From assembly GCA_030654835.1 (NCBI GenBank), contig JAURWS010000026.1, positions 1-64,000 on the forward strand: a DNA stretch of 64,000 nt, given 5' to 3'. This DNA is from Gammaproteobacteria bacterium. Lineage in GTDB: Bacteria > Pseudomonadota > Gammaproteobacteria > Pseudomonadales > Pseudohongiellaceae. Position numbers and translations under genes: made by a program. The notes beneath the pieces were generated by a model. That model had not been told where the DNA came from. It saw only the letters and a list, made by a program, of their open reading frames with translations, and ran no database searches. Positions 18,283 to 27,245 of this stretch are shown in pieces (the stretch's first letter is position 1; every line of letters begins with the position of its first letter).

Positions 18283-18299
18283 TGCATCAAAATTGTGCA
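18283..18299. promoter_or_regulatory. NtrC-like binding site 1
   Basis: TGCATCAAAATTGTGCA matches the enterobacterial NtrC consensus TGCACCA-N3-TGGTGCA at 12 of 14 fixed positions. It is the core of a longer dyad (18277-18305) that starts in the MFS stop codon. It lies 130-146 bases upstream of the glnK start, a normal enhancer distance. Its sequence also allows a hairpin, so a dual role is possible. Confidence 0.55.
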
Positions 18300-18306
18300 C
18301 GCTCAG

Positions 18307-18342
18307 GCACCAACCCTGGCCACTGCACAGGGTTGGTGCTTT
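18307..18342 (+). terminator. Stem-loop after the MFS gene
   Basis: GCACCAACCCTG (18307-18318) pairs perfectly with 18328-18339 around a nine-base loop and is followed by only three T residues. This could end the MFS transcript, although the T-run is weak. The right arm overlaps NtrC-like site 2. Confidence 0.5.
18324..18340. promoter_or_regulatory. NtrC-like binding site 2
   Basis: TGCACAGGGTTGGTGCT matches 11 of 14 fixed NtrC consensus positions. Its centre is 41 bases from that of site 1, about four helical turns, as expected for cooperative binding. It is upstream of glnK. I could not find a convincing sigma-54 promoter between it and the gene. Confidence 0.5.
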
Positions 18343-18359
18343 CAACTTCACCATGATAA

Positions 18360-18767
<408 letters not shown>

Positions 18768-18798
18768 GGGCCACTACCGACCACGCAAGGAATTCAAC

Positions 18799-20115
18799 AT
18801 GCCAACAATAAGAAAATCGCTTGTCCGCATTATCAGCCTACCCCTTATAACACTTCTCCCCGCTCTGGCGTTCGCCGCAGAGGGCGAGGTAGATGGCGCC
18901 AACACAGCCTGGATTCTCACCGCCACCGCGCTCGTCTTGTTCATGACGGTGCCAGGCCTGTCGCTGTTCTACGCCGGATTGGTGCGCAGCAAGAACGTTC
19001 TCTCGATACTGATGCAGTGCTTCGCCATTACCGCCCTGATCTCGGTGATCTGGCTGGTCATGGGATACAGCATCGCCTTCGGCCCAGCCGAAAACGGATT
19101 CTGGGGCGGCCTGGACAAGGTCTTCCTGAACGGAGTGACCAGAGAGTCGGTGTGGGGGAATATCCCCGAACCGCTGTTCGTGGCCTTCCAGATGACCTTT
19201 GCCATCATCACTCCAGCCCTGATCGTGGGCGCGTTTGCCGAGCGCATGAAGTTTTCCTCCATGCTGCTGTTCAGCGGACTGTGGTCCATATTCGTCTACT
19301 TCCCGATATGCCACTGGGTCTGGGCTGAACACGGCTGGCTGTTCCAGATGGGGCTGATCGATTTCGCGGGAGGGACCGTGGTCCACGTGACCGCCGGTGT
19401 AGCCGCAGTGCTGACAGCCGTCCTGCTGGGCAAGCGTCACGGTTTCCTGACTTCGCCCATGATGCCGCACAACCTGACCATGACTATCACCGGGGCAGGC
19501 ATGCTCTGGGTAGGCTGGTACGGTTTCAATGCCGGTAGCGCTCTCGCCGCCAATGGCAGCGCAGGCATGGCCCTGCTGGCGACACATATGTCGGCAGCTG
19601 CCGGGGCGATGACCTGGATGAGCATCGAATGGATCAGACATGGCAAGCCCAGCGGCCTGGGTGCCGTGACCGGCATGGTGGCAGGACTGGCGACCATTAC
19701 CCCGGCCTCCGGTTCTGTCGGCCCGGCAGGCGCCATGGTGATCGGTATCATGGGCGGTGCGCTGTGTTTCTTTGCCACCAACTACCTGAAGCACAAGATC
19801 AAGATTGACGACTCTCTGGACGTCTTCCCGGTGCACGGCGTCGGTGGCATCCTCGGCACGCTGATGGCCGGGATCTTCGTCTCTCAGGAGCTCGGGGTGT
19901 TCAGTGGCAACGGTTACGCCGAGGGCATGACCATGGGCTCACAGCTGGGAGTCCAGGTGATTGGCATCCTGGCCACAGGCGCCTATACCGCCGTAGTGAC
20001 TTATATCCTCATCAAACTGGTGGCGGTGCTGACTTCCGGCATCCGTGTCAGTGACGATGAAGAGCAGATCGGGTTGGATATTGCCGATCACGACGAGAAA
20101 GGCTATACCATGTAA
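18799..20115 (+). CDS. amtB: Ammonium transporter AmtB
   Basis: This Amt/Rh family ammonium channel of the inner membrane is 438 residues long with a cleavable signal peptide (to about Ala27) and 11 membrane helices. Family motifs include DFAGGTVVHVTAG with the first pore histidine, the GFNAGSALAANG segment and the second pore histidine in FPVHGVGGILGT. It is the second gene of the glnK-amtB operon, and GlnK is its regulatory partner. The C-terminal tail (SDDEEQIGLDIADHDEKGY) matches the usual GlnK-interacting tail. Confidence 0.96.
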   Translation: MPTIRKSLVRIISLPLITLLPALAFAAEGEVDGANTAWILTATALVLFMTVPGLSLFYAGLVRSKNVLSILMQCFAITALISVIWLVMGYSIAFGPAENGFWGGLDKVFLNGVTRESVWGNIPEPLFVAFQMTFAIITPALIVGAFAERMKFSSMLLFSGLWSIFVYFPICHWVWAEHGWLFQMGLIDFAGGTVVHVTAGVAAVLTAVLLGKRHGFLTSPMMPHNLTMTITGAGMLWVGWYGFNAGSALAANGSAGMALLATHMSAAAGAMTWMSIEWIRHGKPSGLGAVTGMVAGLATITPASGSVGPAGAMVIGIMGGALCFFATNYLKHKIKIDDSLDVFPVHGVGGILGTLMAGIFVSQELGVFSGNGYAEGMTMGSQLGVQVIGILATGAYTAVVTYILIKLVAVLTSGIRVSDDEEQIGLDIADHDEKGYTM

Positions 20116-20185
20116 TCGCCTGCTCCTGGTGTATGCTGTGCGGCGAGGGCAGATGACTGCTCTCGCCGCTACAGGAGAACACCGC

Positions 20186-22324
20186 ATGACTGGCACGCGT
20201 ACCGCACTGATTCTGCTTCTTGGCACCGCCCTGCTCACAGGCTGCCGCCGTGACGATCCTGCTCCTGTTGAGCTCACTCCCGCTGACGCTGCCCCCTCAC
20301 TAAGCATATCAATTTTGTCGACACGGCCCGATATGGTCACCGGCGGCGACGCACTGGTGCGACTCGACAGCAACGGCATCGCGGCAACCGATCTGCGCGT
20401 CACGTTGAACGGCAACGACATCAGCGCCGTCTTTCTTGAAGCTGCCCCCGTCAGTTCTACACAAACACCCGGGCAAAGCCTTCAGGTTCTCGTTGCAGAC
20501 TTGAACGAAGGACCGAACACTCTGCTGGCGACCGCTGGCGAACTCAGCGCAGAACTCACCCTCGTCAATCACCCACTGACCGGCCCCGTTTTCTCCGGCC
20601 CCCACCTCCAGCCCTTTGTCTGCACCACCGTCGAGGAGGGTTTGGGTGAGCCACTCGACGAGTTCTGCACGGCCGTCTCGCAAGTCGGCTATGTGTATCG
20701 CTCCAGAGAGGGCGTCTTCAAACCGATCACCGATGTGACCCAGCCCTATCCTGTCGACATGATCACCACGACCACCAATCAGGGGAAAACAGTGCCCTTC
20801 GTCGTGCGCGTGGAGTCGGGCACCATTAATCGCTCCATTTATCACATGGCCGTGCTGGACGATCCGCGCCGCACCTATGGGCAATGGGATCCGCAGTTGG
20901 GCTGGAATGAACGCCTGGTCGTCAGCTTCGGCGGCGGCTGTGGGACGAATTACAATCAGGGCTCGCGAAGCCGCGAGTCGGTGCTGGACGCGATGATTCT
21001 CGGCAAGGGTTTCGCCCATGTGGTGTCGTCATTCAATGTCATGGGGCATCAGTGCAACGACAGCCTCTCTGCGGAGACACTGATGATGCTGAAGGAACAC
21101 TTCATCGAAAATTACGCCGTGCCGCAATGGACGATGGGCAACGGCGGCTCGGGCGGCGCTATCCAGCAGCTGCTGATCACCCAGAATTTCCCCGGTCTGC
21201 TGGACGGCCTGCTGCCCAGCCTGAGCTTCGCAGACTCCTTCAGCGTGCGGCCCGGCGTGACCGATTGCCGCCTCCTGATCAATTACTTCGAGAAGAATCC
21301 ACAGCAGTGGCCGGATGACAAGCGTGAGGCCGTTGAGGGTTATTCCACAGGGACCTGTGCGTCCTGGAATCGCACTTTCATTGATGTGATCGTGGCCGAC
21401 ACCGGTTGCGGCATTCCCGAGGAACTGATCTACAACGCCGCGACCAATCCGCGCGGGGCCCGCTGCACGATCTATGACTCCAACGTGGCGACGCTGGGCC
21501 GCGATCCGGCGACGGGCTTTGCCTATCAGGCGCTGGACAACATCGGCATTCAATACGGGCTGACCGCACTGCAATCCGGGATGATCACCAGCACCGAGTT
21601 CATCGACCTGAACCAGCACATCGGGGGATATGATCGCGATGGCAAACCTGTGAGCGCGCGCACCTCTGCGCAACTGGAAGGACTGGGCAATGTCTACAGA
21701 GCGGGACGCGTGAACATGGGTGCGGGCGCACTCGGCAGCGTGCCGATCCTGCATTACCGCAGTTACAACGACGCCAGCGGCGACATTCATGATCGCTTCC
21801 GGGATTTTCAAATTCGCGAACGCCTGCTCAAGGCCAATGGTCGGGCAGACAATCAGGTGATCTGGATCTACGGCGGTCGCGAGCAGGCGGCGATGGTGGC
21901 AGAGCTGGCGTTGGACACCATGACCAAGTGGCTGGATGCGCTGCAGGAAGACCAGTCAGCAGTTGCCGCCATCGACAAGCTGGTGCGCGCGAAACCCGCG
22001 GCCGCTGTGGATGCGTGCTGGGACGTTCAGGGCAAGCGGATCGAGGAGGAGTTTGTGCTCATGAGCAAAGAGCTGGGCGAGGGGCAGTGCAACACACTCT
22101 ATCCCTCCCACACCAATCCCCGCCTGGCGGCTGGCGCACCGTTGGCGGACGATGCCATCAAATGTGCGCTCAAGCCCGTGGAGCGTGGCGACTACGCCGC
22201 CGACCTGAGTGATGCACAATGGACTCAGCTGCAGTCAGTTTTTGCCGAAGGGGTTTGTGATTACAGCAAACCGGGGGTGTCTCAACAGCAACCAGAAGGA
22301 ACCTATCTCCACCTGCCGCTGTGA
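20186..22324 (+). CDS. DUF6351 family lipoprotein, probable secreted hydrolase
   Basis: The protein is 712 residues long. The ATG at 20186 follows an AGGAG ribosome site and starts a signal peptide with a lipobox (LLTGC, Cys about 17), so the product should be a lipoprotein. The body fits the DUF6351 family from recall of segments such as HLQPFVCTT and the Gly-rich MGNGGSGGAIQQ. The latter looks like an alpha/beta-hydrolase nucleophile elbow, similar to tannases or 3-hydroxybutyrate-oligomer hydrolases. Several paired cysteines (for example in DTGCGIPEEL and GARCTIYD) suggest periplasmic disulfides. It follows amtB by 70 bases but has no clear functional link to it. The substrate is unknown. 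Confidence 0.65.
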   Translation: MTGTRTALILLLGTALLTGCRRDDPAPVELTPADAAPSLSISILSTRPDMVTGGDALVRLDSNGIAATDLRVTLNGNDISAVFLEAAPVSSTQTPGQSLQVLVADLNEGPNTLLATAGELSAELTLVNHPLTGPVFSGPHLQPFVCTTVEEGLGEPLDEFCTAVSQVGYVYRSREGVFKPITDVTQPYPVDMITTTTNQGKTVPFVVRVESGTINRSIYHMAVLDDPRRTYGQWDPQLGWNERLVVSFGGGCGTNYNQGSRSRESVLDAMILGKGFAHVVSSFNVMGHQCNDSLSAETLMMLKEHFIENYAVPQWTMGNGGSGGAIQQLLITQNFPGLLDGLLPSLSFADSFSVRPGVTDCRLLINYFEKNPQQWPDDKREAVEGYSTGTCASWNRTFIDVIVADTGCGIPEELIYNAATNPRGARCTIYDSNVATLGRDPATGFAYQALDNIGIQYGLTALQSGMITSTEFIDLNQHIGGYDRDGKPVSARTSAQLEGLGNVYRAGRVNMGAGALGSVPILHYRSYNDASGDIHDRFRDFQIRERLLKANGRADNQVIWIYGGREQAAMVAELALDTMTKWLDALQEDQSAVAAIDKLVRAKPAAAVDACWDVQGKRIEEEFVLMSKELGEGQCNTLYPSHTNPRLAAGAPLADDAIKCALKPVERGDYAADLSDAQWTQLQSVFAEGVCDYSKPGVSQQQPEGTYLHLPL

Positions 22325-22331
22325 AGAACCC

Positions 22332-22428
22332 TGTGGGAGCGGGCCTGCCCGGAAATTTGGGGTCAGAGTAAAAATACAGTAGTTGGAACTACTGTATTTT
22401 TACTCTGACCCCAAATTTCGCTCCCACA
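22332..22428. repeat. GGGGTCAGAGTA palindrome copy 2 nested in a REP element
   Basis: A 33-base arm (22352-22384) and its perfect reverse complement (22387-22419) surround a two-base loop. The arm contains AAATTTGGGGTCAGAGTAAA, as in copy 1 at 5136. It is flanked on the left by 20 bases of REP sequence (22332-22351, TGTGGGAGCGGGCCTGCCCG) and on the right by the REP end GCTCCCACA (22420-22428), as though one palindromic element had entered another. It lies between two convergent genes and may terminate both. Confidence 0.9.
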
Positions 22429-22437
22429 GTTGGTCGG

Positions 22438-23439
22438 CTAGAATTCGAAGAAGTAGACCTGCAGATTGAACTGGAAGCGCGGATCCGGATCCCAGTCCTC
22501 GTTACGCTCCATGACCAGTTGCGGCACCAGCTCCATGACCAGCCAGTCCTTATAGATTGCCTTGCGATAGACGGTCTGCGCGTAGTAACTCTCCACCCGC
22601 TGGGTAGGCTGACTGACGCCAATAACCCCGCCCTCATAGGTCAGCGTCTCGCGCTCTCCCAGAGTCTGGTGCACGGAGACCGTCTGAGCGAACTCGAAAC
22701 CCTTGTCCTTTTTCCAGTAATTCACATCGGTGTCGACGCGCAGAAACATGTCTTCGCGCAACTCCCGGCTGAAATAGATCCGTGACTCCTGACCCCAGCC
22801 ATCGGTGTGGTAATAGAGAACTCTGTTATCGGCGCCGAACAGCCACTTCTCGTTGAGCTGACGGTTGTAGCGTGTTCGAAATCGATAGAAGGGATCCAGC
22901 GGGATGCGCGCCTTGACGCCAACATCATGATTGAAGCGCAAACCATTCGCGCGTCGTGGCATCTCGTAGCTGAATCCGCCGGTAAAGGACTGCGGACGCA
23001 CGTTGCTCAAACGCTTATTCTGCAGCGAGTCTAACTCGGTCTGTTCAGACTCGAAAATCAACTTCCAGCGTTCGCTTGCACGCGGCAGATCCACCCTCCC
23101 GCTGAGGCGCAGATTCGAATGGTAGTTGCCTGTCCCACTCACCTGCTGATTGATCTGCAATCGCAGATAACTCTCGTTGCTGTACTCCCCAACCGTATCA
23201 CCGGCGAGCCAGTCATCGATATAACTACCTATATCAGAAACATTGCGGGACACCGAGTCCCTGCGCGATTCCAGCCAGCTCCAGGCTGAAGTATCTGTAA
23301 GCGCCGACGACAACTGCGATCCCGGATCAGTGTCATCCGCTGCCTGCACAATCGGTGTGGACAAAAGCGCCACGATCGCCAGTTGTCCGGCAATGTGGTG
23401 CTTGAGCGTGAACTGTCTGATATTAAAGAAAGATTTCAT
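22438..23439 (-). CDS. Putative outer-membrane beta-barrel protein
   Basis: This protein of about 333 residues starts at the ATG preceded by AGGAGG (23439). An N-terminal segment with a signal-peptide-like hydrophobic core ends near Ala34 (VQAADD). The rest is rich in alternating hydrophobic/polar strands with many aromatic residues (for example YRFRTRYNRQLNEKWLFGADNRVL) and ends in ...QVYFFEF with a C-terminal Phe, as required for BAM-mediated barrel insertion. I do not recognise a named family. It is the last gene downstream of the BlaI/M56 pair, 102 bases after it, and may belong to that operon. Confidence 0.6.
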   Translation of the reverse strand: MKSFFNIRQFTLKHHIAGQLAIVALLSTPIVQAADDTDPGSQLSSALTDTSAWSWLESRRDSVSRNVSDIGSYIDDWLAGDTVGEYSNESYLRLQINQQVSGTGNYHSNLRLSGRVDLPRASERWKLIFESEQTELDSLQNKRLSNVRPQSFTGGFSYEMPRRANGLRFNHDVGVKARIPLDPFYRFRTRYNRQLNEKWLFGADNRVLYYHTDGWGQESRIYFSRELREDMFLRVDTDVNYWKKDKGFEFAQTVSVHQTLGERETLTYEGGVIGVSQPTQRVESYYAQTVYRKAIYKDWLVMELVPQLVMERNEDWDPDPRFQFNLQVYFFEF

Positions 23440-23541
23440 ACCGGGTGCCTCCTTGAAACTTCGGGATGTAGCCATGGTAACAGATGCAAGGGACGACGTC
23501 GCAGGTCAATTGAGGGGGAGAAATTATGCGCCACTCACGGC

Positions 23542-24510
23542 CTAATGAAGGTGCGGAACATCGGCTGCGAGGAAGGTAATGACCCATTCAGAACCGTGAT
23601 GCAGAGGGCTGACCAGCAACAGCAGCGCCAGCAGAATACCGGCCCCCAGGAAGACCAGCTGCCAGGGCTTGGGGGACACCCGGTTGGCCGCGTTCAGTAG
23701 CGCCATGATGCGCGTTTCCACCTCGCGCTCGGCAAAGCCAAGCACTCCCATCGGCAACGGTGCCGGGTGTGCCATCAGCAGGCGCTTCACCTTGATCAGC
23801 GTTTCGGCAACGGCGATATGACCAAATTTTTCCGCCGCACGAAAGTCGCAGGCCTCCTCCGTCATCAACTGCAGATCAGCCATCATCTGCCGTGCCAGAT
23901 TCTGCGAGAGGATGGCGCTGCACAGCCTGGCCAGCAGCAACCGCAGATTGTCCCTGCGCTCTTGATGCGCCTGTTCGTGCAGCAAAATGATCGAAAGATC
24001 CCACTCATCACACCCCTGCGCCAGGCCATCGCTGACGTAAATACTGGGATGCCACCAGCCCAGTGTAAATACGAGCGGGCACTGCGACTTGATGGCGTAA
24101 TACTCTCCGAGCGGGCGCCCGAGGGAATTGAACTGCCGATGCAACTGCACGGAACGCGTCATCGTCAGGAGGAACTGAACACTGAGCAGAACAAACACGA
24201 TGGACCCGATCACCACCCCAAACCATGCCAATCCGTTGGAGTAAATGAGCGGCGCATGCTCCAGGCACTCGGCATGGCAATGGGCATCGACGAGAATGGA
24301 TTCCACAGTGGGCATGAACAGAATCGAGGTACTGGAGATGCTCGCCAGGAAGGGCACTGTCCAATAAAACAACAGCAAAGCGCTGCCGTAGCGGGGATGC
24401 AAGCGGAACAACAGCGGCCGGACCACCGGGTAGATCACGACGAACAGAACGCTGAGCAACACCCACAGCACCAGCCAGATGGCTGAGAAGGTGCCGAGAA
24501 CGTTGATCAT
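23542..24510 (-). CDS. M56 family (BlaR1/MecR1-like) membrane metallopeptidase
   Basis: This 322-residue protein has four predicted helices (about 5-25, 42-62, 94-116 and 286-306). The cytoplasmic zinc-peptidase motif is His178-Glu179-Gln-Ala-His182 (HEQAH), with acidic residues in TEEACDF as the likely third ligand. It lacks the large C-terminal penicillin-binding sensor domain of BlaR1. Instead, the short periplasmic loop between helices 2 and 3 carries a His/Cys cluster (DAHCHAECLEH, about residues 75-85), and the C-terminal tail has more histidines. It overlaps the BlaI-type repressor gene by four bases and should signal by causing cleavage of that repressor. Metal sensing is an inference from the loop. 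Confidence 0.85.
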   Translation of the reverse strand: MINVLGTFSAIWLVLWVLLSVLFVVIYPVVRPLLFRLHPRYGSALLLFYWTVPFLASISSTSILFMPTVESILVDAHCHAECLEHAPLIYSNGLAWFGVVIGSIVFVLLSVQFLLTMTRSVQLHRQFNSLGRPLGEYYAIKSQCPLVFTLGWWHPSIYVSDGLAQGCDEWDLSIILLHEQAHQERRDNLRLLLARLCSAILSQNLARQMMADLQLMTEEACDFRAAEKFGHIAVAETLIKVKRLLMAHPAPLPMGVLGFAEREVETRIMALLNAANRVSPKPWQLVFLGAGILLALLLLVSPLHHGSEWVITFLAADVPHLH

Positions 24511-24935
24511 TCTGCTCCCCCGCCAAGATCCTGCTTCTTCTTGGCTATGAGGGCTTCGAGATCGTTGAGAGACTTGTCATCCAGATCTGCCGCCACATTC
24601 ACGAAGCTGCTGAGGATGGTTTCAAGCCTGCCGTCGTGCAGCAGATGAATGACGTCGCCCATCAGGCGCGCCAGAAGATTGGAGCGGGAAAAACTCGCGT
24701 AATAGGTGTAGGCGTGCCCGGTTTTGATCCGATCCACGAGCCCTTTCTTGTAGAGCCGTTCGAGCGTTGACTGGACAGTATTGAGCGTCGGTTGTCTGTT
24801 GCGGGGAATATTGCTGCAGACATTCTTCGCATCCTGATGCGGCTGCTGCCAGAGAGCCTCCATCACCAGAAGCTCCAGCTCGCCCAGCGTATTGGGTAGC
24901 ACATTGGAAGAAGAACGTTTTTTTATCATATTCAC
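24507..24935 (-). CDS. BlaI/MecI/CopY family transcriptional repressor
   Basis: This 142-residue winged-helix repressor contains the conserved LGELELLVMEALWQ start, the recognition-helix region TLNTVQSTLERLYKKGLVDR and the DNA-wing HAYTYYA. The C-terminal dimerisation domain (about 85-140) is helical, with a Lys-rich end. Its cleavage is normally triggered by a BlaR1-type M56 peptidase, and that gene overlaps its stop by four bases. The likely targets are its own operon and the divergent TonB receptor. I found no convincing TACA...TGTA operator in the 212-base spacer. Confidence 0.88.
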   Translation of the reverse strand: MNMIKKRSSSNVLPNTLGELELLVMEALWQQPHQDAKNVCSNIPRNRQPTLNTVQSTLERLYKKGLVDRIKTGHAYTYYASFSRSNLLARLMGDVIHLLHDGRLETILSSFVNVAADLDDKSLNDLEALIAKKKQDLGGGAE

Positions 24936-25121
24936 TAAAAACCGAGTGTTAAGCGGTTTTCTCCGATACTTTTTTATCCTTGAAAATCACTGGGATGAAA
25001 ATTACAAAACATTCCAGATAACGATTTTCCTTCTGCTCCAGCAAAACCGGCTCCTATACTGCGGCCCAGTCTTCAAAGCCACAATAGCACAAGAAAATTA
25101 CAATACAAACAAGGGACTAAC

Positions 25122-25151
25122 ATGAGACTTCCAAGGAACTACCACCTATGA
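25122..25151 (+). CDS. Possible nine-residue leader peptide before the TonB receptor
   Basis: A nine-codon frame (MRLPRNYHL) follows AAGGGA with seven bases of spacing and ends in a TGA that overlaps the receptor's ATG as ATGA. The arrangement suggests translational coupling. The receptor has its own AAGGA inside this frame, so the leader is not required for initiation. Confidence 0.35.
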   Translation: MRLPRNYHL

Positions 25152-27211
25152 GCAATCGAGCAAAGAAACTCCTGGCCACGGCAATTGCTTTGAGCATCGC
25201 CTCCCCCCTCAGCAGTACTCCTCACGCCGCCGGCCTCACTGGCAACAGAGTGGAAGAGATCACCGTCCTCGGCAACAACAACGCCTTGACCGGCAATCCG
25301 CTCTCCGCCACCGAGGGTGTCGTGTTCGGCGCGCAGTTGCAACTGCGCCCCATCTCGCGACCGGCCGAGATGCTGGAGTTCGTGCCCGGCCTGATCGCAA
25401 CTCAGCACAGTGGCGAGGGCAAAGGGAATCAGTATTTCCTGCGCGGTTTCAACCTGGACCATGGCACCGATCTGGCGCTGAAGGTCGACGGCCTGCCCGT
25501 CAACATGCCTTCCCACGCCCACGGCCAGGGCTATGCGGATATCAATTTTCTGCTCCCGGAACTGGTCGAATCGCTCGCCTATCGCAAGGGGCCTTACTAT
25601 GCAGAGATCGGTGACTTCGGCACTGCAGGCTCTTCAGAGTTCACCTATACCGACAGGCTGGAGCAAGGCAATGTCAGCCTCACGGCTGGCGAGAATGACT
25701 ATCGGCGCATCTTCGCGGGGCAATCCTTCGACGCTCTGGCGGGTGACATCACTGTCGCGGGAGCTCTCACAAACTATGCTGGCCCCTGGAAGCTGGATCA
25801 GGATCTGGACAAGAAGAACGGCCTGCTCAAATACCATTGGGAAACAAGCAACCAAGCCTGGAGCATCACCGCGATGGGTTATGACAACCGCTGGGCCTCC
25901 ACGGACCAGATCCCGTTGCGCGCCGTCGAGAATGGCAGCCTGCATCGCTTCGGCAATGTCGACGCCAGCGACGGTGGCGAGACCCACCGCCACAGCCTGT
26001 CCTTCGACTGGAGCCAGGATCGCGGCGGCGAGCGTCTGACGTTGGACAGCTATGTACTGGATTACGGCCTGGCGCTGTTTTCGAACTTCACCTATTTCCT
26101 GGAAGACCCGCTGCATGGCGACCAGTTCGAGCAATCCGAAGACCGCCGCGTCTTCGGCCTCAACACCGGATATCAGCGCAACATGACTATCGCCGGGGTG
26201 CCCGCAGCGCTGAGTCTTGGTCTGCAGAACCGCATCGACAATATCGATGTAGGACTCTACAAAACGCAGCAGCGTGTGCGGCACGCGACCACTCGCGAAG
26301 ATGATGTGCAGCAGTCGCTCAGCAGTGCCTATGCCTCTCTTGCCCAGCAATGGTCGGACAATATCCGCAGCGTCGCCGCAGTGCGCGCCGACCACTACCG
26401 CTTCGATGTCGCTGCCGGGCTGCCCGTCAACGCCGGTCGCGGCAGCGAGACCCTGCTCAGCCCGAAATTGAATCTCATTTATTCGTCTACTGCGGCGACC
26501 GAATACTTCTTCAGCGCCGGGCAGGGTTTTCACAGTAACGATGCCCGAGGGACTACTATCAAGATCGACCCGGTGAGCGGTGATCCTGCCGACGCGGTAG
26601 ATCCGCTGTCCAAGGCACGCAGCGTGGAAGTGGGCATGCGGACTTCGCTGGTGCCCAACACGCAGATCGCGGTATCGATGTTCTCGATGCAACTGGATTC
26701 CGAGCTGATTTATGTGGGCGATGCCGGAGCCACTGAGGCACTGGGCGAGAGCAAGCGTCGTGGTATCGAGCTTGGCGCCCTCTATGCGCCGACGCCGTGG
26801 CTGGTGATCGACACCGACCTGACGCTGACCAAGGCGCGCCTGACGGGTGTCGGCACTGATGACCGCATTCCCAATTCAGTGGATCGCACCGCGTCGCTGG
26901 GGTTGATCGTCAACGATCTCGAACAATGGAGTGGCGGACTGCGTGTCCGCTATCTGGGCGAGGCGCCGCTGATCGAGGACAATTCGGTCAAGTCGGAATC
27001 TACCGTGCTGGTCAACGCACAGGCGACCTATGCCCTGCATCCGGATTGGTCGGTAACGCTGGAGGTCCTGGATCTGTTCGATAGCCAGGACAACGACATT
27101 GCCTACTTCTATGCATCACGGCTGGCCGGAGAGGCGGCCCCGCAGGAGGACCTACACTTCCACCCGGCGGAACCCCGCAGCATGCGGGTGACTTTACAAG
27201 CGCGTTTCTGA
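25148..27211 (+). CDS. TonB-dependent outer-membrane receptor
   Basis: This 687-residue protein has a signal peptide (to about Ala27) followed by a TonB-box-like VEEITVLG. The plug domain (about 45-165) contains VPGLIATQHSGEG, NQYFLRGFNLDHGTDLALKVDG and the PSHAHGQGYADINF segment. A 22-strand-type barrel follows and ends in ...MRVTLQARF with a C-terminal Phe. The ligand is not known; the plug His-Ala-His and the C-terminal LHFHPAEP segment are His-rich. It is divergent from a BlaI/M56 signalling pair that probably controls it, which would be unusual because such pairs mostly control beta-lactamase or copper genes. Confidence 0.9.
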   Translation: MSNRAKKLLATAIALSIASPLSSTPHAAGLTGNRVEEITVLGNNNALTGNPLSATEGVVFGAQLQLRPISRPAEMLEFVPGLIATQHSGEGKGNQYFLRGFNLDHGTDLALKVDGLPVNMPSHAHGQGYADINFLLPELVESLAYRKGPYYAEIGDFGTAGSSEFTYTDRLEQGNVSLTAGENDYRRIFAGQSFDALAGDITVAGALTNYAGPWKLDQDLDKKNGLLKYHWETSNQAWSITAMGYDNRWASTDQIPLRAVENGSLHRFGNVDASDGGETHRHSLSFDWSQDRGGERLTLDSYVLDYGLALFSNFTYFLEDPLHGDQFEQSEDRRVFGLNTGYQRNMTIAGVPAALSLGLQNRIDNIDVGLYKTQQRVRHATTREDDVQQSLSSAYASLAQQWSDNIRSVAAVRADHYRFDVAAGLPVNAGRGSETLLSPKLNLIYSSTAATEYFFSAGQGFHSNDARGTTIKIDPVSGDPADAVDPLSKARSVEVGMRTSLVPNTQIAVSMFSMQLDSELIYVGDAGATEALGESKRRGIELGALYAPTPWLVIDTDLTLTKARLTGVGTDDRIPNSVDRTASLGLIVNDLEQWSGGLRVRYLGEAPLIEDNSVKSESTVLVNAQATYALHPDWSVTLEVLDLFDSQDNDIAYFYASRLAGEAAPQEDLHFHPAEPRSMRVTLQARF

Positions 27212-27245
27212 GCGGGTTCGAGATGAATTTCCTCTGCTCATGCGG

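Noticed and set aside
24936-25147. BlaI-type operator (TACA...TGTA dyad) between the repressor and the TonB receptor
   Set aside because: Several TACA words occur, but none is paired with TGTA at a plausible spacing.
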